From NCBI GenBank assembly GCA_019637615.1, contig JAHBVJ010000011.1:1-64000 (forward strand): DNA of 64,000 nucleotides, given 5' to 3'. This document shows, piece after piece, positions 27,781 to 35,451 of the stretch; position 1 is the first letter of the stretch; the number at the start of each line of letters is the position of its first letter. The translations under genes and the position numbers were made by a program. The notes under the pieces were generated by a model, which saw nothing but the letters and a program-made list of their open reading frames with translations, was not told the DNA's origin and did not search any database. The stretch comes from Anaerolineae bacterium. GTDB taxonomy: Bacteria > Chloroflexota > Anaerolineae > Aggregatilineales > UBA2796.

Positions 27781-28021
27781 ATTGGATAGCTCATCATCTT
27801 TCAGATTTTCGAATGCCGCGATGAAACGACTTAGGTTGATATTATCCTACTTAGGATGAAAGCCCACTAGCGCCGTGACCCTCTCTGTATTACGAGCGTC
27901 ATAGTTACGTGATCGTAGGTAGTCCGCCGGGCAAGACCTCGCTCTCTATTGGATAGTCGTTTTAGTGTAATTGATCGGTTCGAATTAGGGTTACCGTAAT
28001 AATGCGCACCGTCCCCTAAAA

Positions 28022-28044
28022 TTTCTCGATCAATTTTCGAGAAA
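28022..28044. repeat. inverted repeat TTTCTCGA / TCGAGAAA
   Basis: Eight-base arms at 28022-28029 and 28037-28044 with a 7-base loop TCAATTT, upstream of the TIR gene. It could be an operator or a weak terminator. Confidence 0.35.
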
Positions 28045-28096
28045 GGACAATTGTTGGCTGGTAATTTTACATTTTTCGGATTTAGGGAGTTCCCTC

Positions 28097-28129
28097 ATGT
28101 GGAATGATCGGCTACCGATCATTCCACAT
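28097..28129 (-). terminator. 15-bp perfect hairpin after the DUF4032 gene
   Basis: ATGTGGAATGATCGG (28097-28111) and CCGATCATTCCACAT (28115-28129) pair perfectly around a 3-base loop, 26 bases past the stop of the minus-strand gene. There is no T-run, so besides termination it may be a protein-binding palindrome. It contains the AATGATC core seen elsewhere in the window. Confidence 0.55.
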
Positions 28130-28154
28130 AGGTTGCCTAGCCTTCAGACAAAGG

Positions 28155-29015
28155 TCAGGGATCAAGTTTGGTCAAGAAGTCTTCGACCGTCTCTTCTGGC
28201 GTCGCGTAGTCACCGCCGTGATGCAACCGCAGTGCCTCTTGATGTTTGATCAGCCATGCGTAGAGATCGGCCTCGGTACGTCCGGGAAAATGTTCCAGCA
28301 CATCATATTTGCGGATCAATTCGATCAGTGGCATATACACATTGTCGTACCAACCAGCCACCGCTTCGTCCCACGAGATGGGACGATTATTGTTGATCCC
28401 TAAGAAGTAGCGATGCACCTTGATGTGTTCCAGAATCTGGCGGTAGCGGTCAGGTTCCGTGAGCATAACATTGCTCTCCGGACGCAGTACATTGAGGTTG
28501 GTCTGGCGTAAGAAATCCGCGTAGCCCTCTTTGAGTACCAGATCATCAGGCGTAGTGCGTTCGTCAATCGGCACACCCGTAGGAAACTCCGTGACAAACG
28601 CTTCCAAAGTTGCCATTCCAAGCTGGCGCGCGACGGATACGCGGTGATTGCCATCAACGACGAAATAGACATCACCAACCTTATACGCTTCGATAGGCGG
28701 GAAACCCTCCGCGCCACGTGCCATCGCATCCAACCGCTGCCACCGAGAGCGGACTGAGTTCGTGCGCGGCAAGAAACTACGGGTGAAGTCCTTATAGCGC
28801 CCGACGCTGCCGACGATTTTTTCGACCGGGATTTCCTGCAAGCCGAGGTAGCGTTCGTCCCGCAGCCGAAGACGCTGCTTGACTTCCTCGAAGCGCAGCA
28901 GGTCGATGTTTTTGCGAGTCAAGAGCGACCAGATTTCTTGCCAGAAGGCTTGCTGGCGCGCTTTGTTGAAATTACGTGATGCTTCGCTTACAGCAAGTGT
29001 GCTTTCAGAGTCCAC
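28155..29015 (-). CDS. ParB-like/DUF4032 domain protein
   Basis: The N-terminal part has IPVEKIVGSVGRYKDFTRSF and a ParB/sulfiredoxin-like core PPIEAYKVGDVYFVVDGNHR with VSVARQLG. The second half has the DUF4032-type motif RPISWDEAVAGWYDNVYMP and LEHFPGRTEADLYAWLIKH. This architecture is common in Actinobacteria and Chloroflexi; ParB-like cores of this class can bind or hydrolyse nucleotides, but no activity is established for the group. The start is a GTG at 29015 with an AAGGAGG site 7-8 bases upstream. It lies 16 bases after the metallophosphoesterase and is probably co-transcribed with it. Confidence 0.85.
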   Translation of the reverse strand: MDSESTLAVSEASRNFNKARQQAFWQEIWSLLTRKNIDLLRFEEVKQRLRLRDERYLGLQEIPVEKIVGSVGRYKDFTRSFLPRTNSVRSRWQRLDAMARGAEGFPPIEAYKVGDVYFVVDGNHRVSVARQLGMATLEAFVTEFPTGVPIDERTTPDDLVLKEGYADFLRQTNLNVLRPESNVMLTEPDRYRQILEHIKVHRYFLGINNNRPISWDEAVAGWYDNVYMPLIELIRKYDVLEHFPGRTEADLYAWLIKHQEALRLHHGGDYATPEETVEDFLTKLDP

Positions 29016-29031
29016 GAGGTGTCCTCCTTGA

Positions 29032-29634
29032 TTACAACGTTAAGACCTTGACCGGGTTGATGTTGATGACCTCGGTGTCTTTCACACGGGTTTGGATCTG
29101 TGTGCGACGATCCAACACATCAACATGCCCATGGATCAGGTAGCGAGGGCGATACAGCGAGATCAGCAGGTTGAAGCTTCTAAAGCCCCGATGCGTGCGG
29201 TCATTTTGATCATGGATGCCGCGCGGCGGCGCATGAGTCACCATAACATCCAGTGGTCGTTTGAAGCGCAACTGATGGATAAACACCTGCACCCCTAACC
29301 CCAACACCATACGGAACATTTCCATCTCAGTATACTGGACAGACTCCCGGTTATAGACCATACAGCCTTCCAGCCCCGCCATCGATAGCCCTCTATAGTA
29401 GCGTAGGCGCTCGTGCAGATTATCTCCGCCCGGTCGTCCTACCTCATATTCCGTGTCGTGGTTCCCACGCACGAAGAACAGAGGGATGCTCAATACAGAG
29501 GAGATGTACTCCAAGTAATGTGCTGGCATGTCGCCACAGCTAATCAGTATCTCGCAGTCGCCGTACACCCGTGTTAGGTTGGTGGCGTTTTCCATCTGCT
29601 CTAGTACATTATCACTAACTGATAGAATTTTCAT
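29032..29634 (-). CDS. calcineurin-like metallophosphoesterase, first metal motif altered
   Basis: 200 residues with the metal-binding blocks ILISCGDMPAHYLE (GD), FFVRGNHDTE (GNHD), VMVTHAPPRG (H) and YLIHGHVD (GHxD). The first block, normally D-x-H, reads SVSDNVLEQM, keeping Asp but with Val in place of His. Some Gram-positive and Chloroflexi relatives share this change, so the enzyme may use an altered metal site. It lies directly upstream of the DUF4032/ParB gene. The substrate is unknown; phosphodiesters such as cyclic nucleotides are typical. Confidence 0.85.
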   Translation of the reverse strand: MKILSVSDNVLEQMENATNLTRVYGDCEILISCGDMPAHYLEYISSVLSIPLFFVRGNHDTEYEVGRPGGDNLHERLRYYRGLSMAGLEGCMVYNRESVQYTEMEMFRMVLGLGVQVFIHQLRFKRPLDVMVTHAPPRGIHDQNDRTHRGFRSFNLLISLYRPRYLIHGHVDVLDRRTQIQTRVKDTEVININPVKVLTL

Positions 29635-29711
29635 TTAACACAACGTGAAAGAATGCACACGATTCTTTTGTGTAAAGTAGACGATGATCCGCCGATTTAC
29701 CCTCGTTGATG

Positions 29712-30533
29712 TTACCCCGCATTTTCCGGTGTGCCGACCCATTGCATGGGTTGCCCCGTACCGCCGTGCCTCAGCATCGTGATCTCTGCCATGATGCTGA
29801 GGGCGATCTCATGCGGCGTCTCGGCGTTCAATTCAAGGCCGATTGGCGCGTGTACCTTGGCAATTTGCTCCCGCGTAAAGCCGCGTTCCTCCAGCGCCTT
29901 GATCGTGATCGCCCAACGGCGGCGGCTACCGATCAACCCTAGATATGGAATATCTGCGGTCAACAGCGGCGGGAAAAGATCGACATCGACGGGCAAGCCG
30001 CGCGTAACCGCCGCCACATAGGTGCGCGGCGTGAGCTTGATATGCTGCGTAAGCTGTGCGGGCGGAGCCACGATATATTCGTCCATGTGGGGAATATAGT
30101 CGGGATTGCAGAATTCCGCCCGATCATCCGTCACGATCACGCGATACTGCATCCACTTGCCTAATTCCGCTAGTGCCTTGCCAACATGCCCGCAGCCGAT
30201 CACAACCAGCGTGGGCTGCGTCAACAGCGGCTCGATGAACAGTTCAACCGTGCCACCACAAATGCCCGGATCGCCTTGCTTGAGGTCATTCAACGTGTAG
30301 CTGACGAGCTTGCTTTCGCCGCTCTGCATGACCGCTTTGGCTTCCGCGATGACTTTGGCTTCCATCGCGCCGCCGCCCACCGTGCCGATGATGCGCCCGT
30401 CGGCCCACACGAGCATTTTGCTGCCTGCATGGCGCGGTAACGAGCCTTGAGCACGGATCACGGTAGCCAGTGCCGCGCTTAGTCCTTTATTTTGTGCGTC
30501 TACGATGGCACGGAAGATGTCTTGATCATCCAT
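29712..30533 (-). CDS. XdhC/CoxI family protein
   Basis: The N-terminal XdhC_CoxI domain (ALATVIRAQGSLPRHAGSKM, GTVGGGAMEAKVIAEA, CGGTVELFIEPL) and C-terminal XdhC Rossmann domain (TLVVIGCGHVGKALAELGKW, TDDRAEFCN, YLGLIGSRRRWAI) are complete. The family inserts or sulfurates molybdenum cofactor for xanthine-dehydrogenase-type enzymes. No xanthine dehydrogenase or CO dehydrogenase subunit is in the window, so its client is encoded elsewhere. Confidence 0.92.
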   Translation of the reverse strand: MDDQDIFRAIVDAQNKGLSAALATVIRAQGSLPRHAGSKMLVWADGRIIGTVGGGAMEAKVIAEAKAVMQSGESKLVSYTLNDLKQGDPGICGGTVELFIEPLLTQPTLVVIGCGHVGKALAELGKWMQYRVIVTDDRAEFCNPDYIPHMDEYIVAPPAQLTQHIKLTPRTYVAAVTRGLPVDVDLFPPLLTADIPYLGLIGSRRRWAITIKALEERGFTREQIAKVHAPIGLELNAETPHEIALSIMAEITMLRHGGTGQPMQWVGTPENAG

Positions 30534-30633
30534 AGGGCGGGTTTCAGTACTTGCCTTCTCAACATTTAGAGTAAATTTAGGGCGTCTGAAGATAATCGTA
30601 GATGCATCTAGTGATTATCCCCCCAGTCCCCTT

Positions 30634-30662
30634 GCCCTTCCTCTTTACAGCGGAGGAAGGGC
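30634..30662. terminator. 10-bp GC-rich hairpin
   Basis: GCCCTTCCTC (30634-30643) and GAGGAAGGGC (30653-30662) pair around 9 bases. Located just past the TfoX-N stop on the minus strand; no T-tract on that strand, though ACTTTT follows on the plus strand. Confidence 0.4.
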
Positions 30663-30682
30663 GACTTTTCTCAGGCGGCAGC

Positions 30683-31054
30683 TTACTTCTTGGATTTCCG
30701 CTTTTTAGTCGGGAGCGATTTCACGTAGTCTACACTCAATCCCGTCCAATAGCCAAGCTGTTGAACGTCCGTCATGAACTCGGACGGCACTTTCACGTAG
30801 TGCCCGCCTTCAGTCGTTGCGCCTTCGACCAGCAGCAGTTTTTGACGCGCCTCTTCCGGCAGCTTCAAATACACTGAATCGTCACCGTACCATGCCGCGA
30901 AGATCTCGCCATCCACGAAAAATCCAGCGCCGCCAAACATGCCTTTGGACGTGATGTGCGTCTCCGGATGGCTGTCTACCAGTGAGGCTTGCAGCGCCAT
31001 TTCGAAATCGCGCACGATGGCAGCTTTTTCCTCTTTGGTCAGGTTACGTTCCAT
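30683..31054 (-). CDS. TfoX N-terminal domain protein
   Basis: 123 residues. The segment ITSKGMFGGAGFFVDGEIFA with AAWYGDDSVYLKLPEEAR and YVKVPSEF is the TfoX/Sxy N-terminal domain signature. Stand-alone versions are common in many phyla and are not linked to competence. The C-terminal tail is Lys-rich (LPTKKRKSKK), which may allow nucleic acid contact. Divergent from lactate dehydrogenase. Confidence 0.85.
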   Translation of the reverse strand: MERNLTKEEKAAIVRDFEMALQASLVDSHPETHITSKGMFGGAGFFVDGEIFAAWYGDDSVYLKLPEEARQKLLLVEGATTEGGHYVKVPSEFMTDVQQLGYWTGLSVDYVKSLPTKKRKSKK

Positions 31055-31133
31055 CAGCCTACTACCTTCACTGAAGTCTCGCGTTCAGGGTATCATACTG
31101 CATACTATCTATAAGGTGAAGGGTAAGAGACTT

Positions 31134-32084
31134 GTGAGTACTTCCAAGCGAACCAGCAAAGTAGGTCTGGTCGGCACGGGTATGGTGGGCGCGTCCTTTG
31201 CCTACGCACTGATGCAGCACAGCCTTGCCAACGAACTCATCCTGATCGATGCGGATCATGCCCGCGCCGAAGGGGAAGCGATGGACTTGAATCACGGCCT
31301 CCCGTTCGTGCGCCCGATGCGCATCATAGCGGGCGATTACGACGACATCGCGGACGCTGAAATCATCGTGATCACGGCGGGGGCGAATCAGCGTCCGGGC
31401 GAAACACGGCTCGATCTGCTGCAAAAGAATGCCGCCGTTTTCCGCGACATCGTGCCTAAAATCGATGCCGTCAACAAGGATGCTATCATTGTCGTCGCGA
31501 CCAACCCCGTAGACATCCTGACGTACATCAGCGCCGAGATCGTCGGCTTCGACAGCGGACGTGTGATCGGTTCCGGCACCATCCTCGATACAGCGCGCTT
31601 CCGTTACATGCTCGGAGAACATTACGGCGTCGATCCGCGCAGCATCCACGCCTATATCGTCGGGGAGCATGGCGACAGCGAATTGGCATTGTGGAGCTTG
31701 GCGAATATTGCGGGCGTCCGTCTGACGGATTTCGTCGGCGTTTATGGGCAAGGCTACGATGAAGCCGCCTTGAAAGGCATCTTCGAACGCACCCGCACCG
31801 CTGCCTATGAAATCATCCAGCGCAAAAAAGCGACCTACTACGCCATCGGCTTAGGCTTGTTGAGCATCGTGGAAGCCGTCCTGCGCGATCAGCACACCGT
31901 GATGACGGTGTCCAGCCCGATGACGGGACAATACGGCGTCTCGGACATCGCCATCAGCTTGCCCACCATCGTCGGGCGCGGCGGGATCGAGGAAATGCTG
32001 AACTTGACCATCAGCAACGACGAAATCGCCGCCTTCCAGCATTCGGCGCAAACGCTGAAGGAGCGCTTGCAGCAAATCGGCTGA
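31134..32084 (+). CDS. ldh: L-lactate dehydrogenase
   Basis: NAD motif KVGLVGTGMVGASFAYAL, coenzyme loop GANQRPGETRLDLL, NPVDILTYI, and the catalytic His in IVGEHGDSELALW. Gln in the mobile loop (NQRPGE) marks lactate rather than malate dehydrogenase. The open frame extends upstream to 30939 but that part is antisense to TfoX-N and lacks similarity; a GTG at 31134 gives the normal length of 316 residues. Regenerates NAD in fermentation, implying a life style that includes anoxic periods. Confidence 0.93.
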   Translation: MSTSKRTSKVGLVGTGMVGASFAYALMQHSLANELILIDADHARAEGEAMDLNHGLPFVRPMRIIAGDYDDIADAEIIVITAGANQRPGETRLDLLQKNAAVFRDIVPKIDAVNKDAIIVVATNPVDILTYISAEIVGFDSGRVIGSGTILDTARFRYMLGEHYGVDPRSIHAYIVGEHGDSELALWSLANIAGVRLTDFVGVYGQGYDEAALKGIFERTRTAAYEIIQRKKATYYAIGLGLLSIVEAVLRDQHTVMTVSSPMTGQYGVSDIAISLPTIVGRGGIEEMLNLTISNDEIAAFQHSAQTLKERLQQIG

Positions 32085-32096
32085 AAACGACCACTC

Positions 32097-32984
32097 TCAT
32101 TTAATCAATCTAGCCACAGCGCGGGCTAAGGCTTCTTTCCCGTCGCCGCTCAAATGCACGCCGTCGCCAAGGATGCTGCCGCGTGGGGACGTTTGAAAGA
32201 AGGCATTGAAAAGCGTTTGCTCATCTGCCTTCAACGGCGCGTACAAGTTGCCATCAAAAACGGCCTTGGTTGTCCGTCCGGCAACGTAGCGCATGCCTAA
32301 CCCCGCGAAGGCCTGACTCGCTGGCAAGCAGATCACGGAGTCGCTGCATACGCTCCTGAGTTTGGCGTTAAACGCGGCGACATTTTTGGCAGTCAGCCCT
32401 TTGGCGAAGGTGCGTTTGGCGAATGGCGCGGGCGCACCTTGATAGAAATTGATCACGATGATCTTGCCTTCGCCGTTGCTTGCTTGAATAGTCTGGATCA
32501 GTTGATTCATCGCTGCCAGATGGGTGTCAGCGGTTGCCCCTTCAAGATCATTCAGCCACGGGATGATGACGGTATATTGGCAGTGATCCGTGAGCAAGGC
32601 TTGGTAGGAGTCGGTATCAAAATAGGATGGATGTGCGCTGGAGGCCAGTCCTACCGCTGGTTCACTGCGATCCAGTGCCGTAAATTCCAGCCCGTTTGCC
32701 CGTACCGCCTGTTCGACGTAGACACTGACGGGCACGAACCGCGCGACCACGTACCCATAGCCCGCCAACTCGAACACCACATGCCCATACGCTACCGAAT
32801 CGCCCACCACCGATACACACGGGTTCGCCCCTTGCGCCACAACTGACGAAGGCTGAGAGGCAAGTGTGCCGAGGATAAATGTCATGCTCAAGACAATAAC
32901 GAGATAGTGCCGGAGCGCACGAACTCTTGACCACACCACAGCCCGACGCTGTACACGCTCGCGTGAAATGCTCTGTTCGTGCAT
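32097..32984 (-). CDS. secreted SGNH/GDSL-like esterase
   Basis: An N-terminal basic stretch and hydrophobic segment (about residues 26-50, ending VVAQGANP) act as signal peptide or anchor. SGNH blocks: SVVGDSVAYG (Ser), PWLNDLEG (Asn) and GDGVHLSGDGKEAL (Asp-x-x-His as DGVH). The oxyanion Gly block is not obvious. Probably a hydrolase on cell-surface or environmental esters. Convergent with lactate dehydrogenase, 12 bases apart. Confidence 0.75.
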   Translation of the reverse strand: MHEQSISRERVQRRAVVWSRVRALRHYLVIVLSMTFILGTLASQPSSVVAQGANPCVSVVGDSVAYGHVVFELAGYGYVVARFVPVSVYVEQAVRANGLEFTALDRSEPAVGLASSAHPSYFDTDSYQALLTDHCQYTVIIPWLNDLEGATADTHLAAMNQLIQTIQASNGEGKIIVINFYQGAPAPFAKRTFAKGLTAKNVAAFNAKLRSVCSDSVICLPASQAFAGLGMRYVAGRTTKAVFDGNLYAPLKADEQTLFNAFFQTSPRGSILGDGVHLSGDGKEALARAVARLIK

Positions 32985-33128
32985 CTATGGTTCGCCTTTA
33001 TCGGTTGAACAAACGGGTGAAACATCAGACTGATGATTGTACACAAGCGTGATTATACACGTTAAATATCCTGATCGATGCAGAATAATTTATTGGCGGG
33101 ATGACCTCTTGTCGTCGTAGACAAACGA

Positions 33129-33159
33129 ATAGTGCCGAGGCTAGGGTGCTCGGCACTAT
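33129..33159 (-). terminator. terminator of the 17-heme/Fe-S/NrfD operon
   Basis: ATAGTGCCGAG (33129-33139) and CTCGGCACTAT (33149-33159) form a perfect 11-bp stem with a 9-base loop. Read on the minus strand it is followed by TCGTTTGTCT, 31 bases past the stop of the 51-aa protein. Confidence 0.75.
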
Positions 33160-33189
33160 CAAATGGTCATTGTCAGGGGGGTATACTGA

Positions 33190-33345
33190 TTACGAATGGG
33201 TTTCTAGCTCGCCCACGTTAGGCGGATCCTCGTTTTCCTCGTGCCAGTGTCCCACCTCTACCGCCAGTAGCAGCAGGGGGAAGATCGGCCCGCCGAGCAA
33301 GATAATCACGATCACGATATTGGCGATGGTTTGCTCAAATGGCAT
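33190..33345 (-). CDS. small single-span membrane protein of the NrfD operon
   Basis: A 51-residue gene too short for routine calling. ATG at 33345 overlaps the NrfD stop by 11 bases (33335-33345). It has one strong transmembrane helix (residues about 8-28, ANIVIVIILLGGPIFPLLLL) followed by a short tail with two His (VGHWHEENEDPP) and ends before the operon terminator. The overlap, same strand, hydrophobic pattern and terminator position all support translation. It is probably a small subunit or assembly factor of the NrfD-containing complex. No homolog family is recognised. Confidence 0.65.
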   Translation of the reverse strand: MPFEQTIANIVIVIILLGGPIFPLLLLAVEVGHWHEENEDPPNVGELETHS

Positions 33346-34618
33346 GAGATACCTCCCCCGTTGGTGTGTTCGTGTTCTGCGGCTTCGGATCAGACGGCTT
33401 GGTCGCAGGAACTGGCGACGTAATACCCTGATAGGCCGGGAAATAGTGCATTCCCAGACTAAATACCAACGTCAGACCAGCCACGATGCCAATTGCCGTC
33501 GCCCATTCCACCGCGCTTGGGAAATACTGGACGGAGGCGGGGACGGTGAGCTGTGGATCAGCCGCTGTCGCGAGCGGGTGCGCGAAGGCCAGCATCGTCG
33601 TATTCCAACGGTTGGCGATGACGCCTGCCATCGTTAGCCCGCTGCCCATCAGCAGCATCCCGATGCTTTTGCGCCGTGCTGCCCAGATCAGCAAGATTGC
33701 CGCGACGATCCCGCCGAGGATGATCTCCCAGCCCCAGAACGAGATGCCAAAGGTGCCCGTCATCAACAGCATATCGGATTCAGTGCGCCCCGGTACATAG
33801 CCATACGAACCGGCTGTGGTGTCCCAGAAGCGCATGTACAGGTAGATCAGCAGCACAACGCCGGAAATCTGCCCGACTTGAAACAGCGTCTGGCGCGGTA
33901 CCAGAATGCGCTTGCGCAGCCACTGCACCAGCAGCGTCATCTGCACAGTGAATGCCAACCCCGCCGCGATTGCCGAGGCGATGAACAGCAGTGGCATCGT
34001 CGCGCGGTATAGGAAAGCACGTCCAGCGACCACACCATACGTGCCGCCGAGGCTCGATTGGTGCAGCAGCGACAGACCCATCCCCAGACCAGCCAGCAGA
34101 TAGGTATTGTTGTGGACGCGATGCGCGAAGGCACGCACCCGTGGGAACCGTCTAAAGATCGGTAGTTCAGCCGCCAGCGGGAAGACTTCCAGCAGCAGGA
34201 TCGTGATGTACAGCGTGATGCACATGGTCACTTCCCACAGCATCGAATGGGGTTGCCAGAACACCCACCCGTGCCAGAAGCGATCCCAGCGTCCGATGTC
34301 GAGGAACAGGCACATCAGCGCGCCGCTGTAGCCCAAGAATCCGATGAATACGGCGATGCGGGCAATCGGTCGGAACGTCTCGCGGCCTAACAAGTGTGCC
34401 AGCGCTGAGAGGGTGAACGCACCCGCGCTCAACGCGATACACGACAGATCGACCACGATCCACAACCCCCACGGCGCTAGGTCGCTGAGGTTGGTGACGG
34501 CTAACCCTTGCGTCAGGACGAGAATGCCCGCGTACAATCCGATCCCGATCGGGATCAGCAGAAACGCAATCCAGATCCAGAACAGCCGCTGGCGTATGCT
34601 AGTTATCAGTGCGCTCAT
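33335..34618 (-). CDS. NrfD/PsrC-type integral membrane quinone subunit
   Basis: Eight to ten hydrophobic helices across 427 residues. FWIWIAFLLIPIGIGLYAG, WGLWIVVDLSCIALSAGAF and PLLFIASAIAAGLAF are typical of NrfD/PsrC proteins that hold the quinone site in polysulfide reductase-, Nrf- and Qrc-like complexes. No heme motif. The ATG at 34618 has a GGAGGAG site about 8 bases upstream and is preferred to 34636. It sits directly after the Tat Fe-S protein, the standard NrfC-NrfD arrangement, which implies quinol oxidation or quinone reduction coupled to the 17-heme cytochrome. Confidence 0.92.
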   Translation of the reverse strand: MSALITSIRQRLFWIWIAFLLIPIGIGLYAGILVLTQGLAVTNLSDLAPWGLWIVVDLSCIALSAGAFTLSALAHLLGRETFRPIARIAVFIGFLGYSGALMCLFLDIGRWDRFWHGWVFWQPHSMLWEVTMCITLYITILLLEVFPLAAELPIFRRFPRVRAFAHRVHNNTYLLAGLGMGLSLLHQSSLGGTYGVVAGRAFLYRATMPLLFIASAIAAGLAFTVQMTLLVQWLRKRILVPRQTLFQVGQISGVVLLIYLYMRFWDTTAGSYGYVPGRTESDMLLMTGTFGISFWGWEIILGGIVAAILLIWAARRKSIGMLLMGSGLTMAGVIANRWNTTMLAFAHPLATAADPQLTVPASVQYFPSAVEWATAIGIVAGLTLVFSLGMHYFPAYQGITSPVPATKPSDPKPQNTNTPTGEVSHAI

Positions 34619-34632
34619 GAGAGGTCTCCTCC

Positions 34633-35451
34633 TCAATTCGGCAGCAGATAGAAGACGCGCGGCTTAGTGCCGAGATTGGCACGCAGCACAATCGACTGTC
34701 TGCCCTTCAAAGCCAGCGAAGCCGGACTATTCGGGTCGCGCAAGTCACCGAAGACACGCGCCGAGGTCGGGCAGATATTGCAGCAGGCTGGTGTCGCTTC
34801 ACGGTCAATCCCCGGTACCAGACCGCGTTCGGATGCCTTATCCAACCGCTGCGAACAGAAAGTGCATTTTTCCACCACCCCGCGCGCGCGGCGCGGAATT
34901 TCCGGCGAACCCCATGTACCTTCTTTCGGATTCGGGTCGGTGTTTTCTTTCCAGTTGAAGACACGCGCACCGTAGGGGCACGCCACCATGCAGTAGCGAC
35001 AGCCGATGCAGCGGTCATAATCCATCGTCACCAACCCATCGTCACGGTGATACGTCGCGTGTACAGGACACACCTCGACGCACGGCGCATTTTCGCAGTG
35101 CATACAGGGGCGCGTCAGGAACACCGGAACACCGAAATGATCCTTATCTTCGATCAAGACGTTCCAAAGATGACCATCCGCCGTATCGTTGGTCGCTTGG
35201 CAGGCATACACACAGCGACTGCACCCGATACAAGCTTTGAGGTCGATCACCATTGCCCAGTATGGCCCCTTGACATCGCTTTCAGAGGCCATCGCTCTCG
35301 GCGCATCCATCGCGAAGAATTGCTGACCGATCAGTTCGCCAGCCGCGCCGGTTAGTCCGAGGACGCCTAGTAACTTCACGAACTCGCGCCGATTCATACG
35401 CCGGAAACTGGTATTTTCCAAGTGCTCGGTCGTCGCTTGCTGCTTGCTCAC
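34633..35451 (-). CDS. Tat-exported four-cluster ferredoxin subunit (NrfC/TtrB-like)
   Basis: A twin-arginine signal (RRMNRREFVKLLGVLGLTG, about residues 17-36) is followed by Cys clusters CIGCSRCVYAC, CMHCENAPCVEVC, CIGCRYCMVACPYG and CTFCSQR...CCNICPTSAR, enough for four [4Fe-4S] clusters as in NrfC, TtrB and PsrB. It would pass electrons between NrfD and the multiheme cytochrome on the outer face. The start is a GTG overlapping the cytochrome stop (GTGA), and the NrfD gene follows 14 bases later. Confidence 0.93.
   Translation of the reverse strand: MSKQQATTEHLENTSFRRMNRREFVKLLGVLGLTGAAGELIGQQFFAMDAPRAMASESDVKGPYWAMVIDLKACIGCSRCVYACQATNDTADGHLWNVLIEDKDHFGVPVFLTRPCMHCENAPCVEVCPVHATYHRDDGLVTMDYDRCIGCRYCMVACPYGARVFNWKENTDPNPKEGTWGSPEIPRRARGVVEKCTFCSQRLDKASERGLVPGIDREATPACCNICPTSARVFGDLRDPNSPASLALKGRQSIVLRANLGTKPRVFYLLPN

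Larger units (their letters stand above)
27781..28154. other. 374-bp gene-free region with two inverted repeats
   Basis: It separates two minus-strand genes. No gene is visible. It carries a TTTCTCGA/TCGAGAAA hairpin and a much stronger 15-bp palindrome near the end of the DUF4032 gene (both listed separately). A GGTTCGAAT string near 27975 looks like a tRNA T-loop but no tRNA folds around it. Confidence 0.5.

Noticed and set aside
27960..28000. tRNA T-loop-like GGTTCGAAT
   Set aside because: No acceptor stem, anticodon arm or matching T stem could be found around it.
30939..31133. N-terminal extension of lactate dehydrogenase
   Set aside because: The extra 65 codons are antisense to the TfoX-N gene and are not part of the normal family length; the GTG at 31134 fits better.
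33101..33637. 178-codon open frame on the plus strand
   Set aside because: It runs across an intergenic hairpin and antisense to the small membrane protein and NrfD, and its sequence is low-quality (Arg/Ser-rich).
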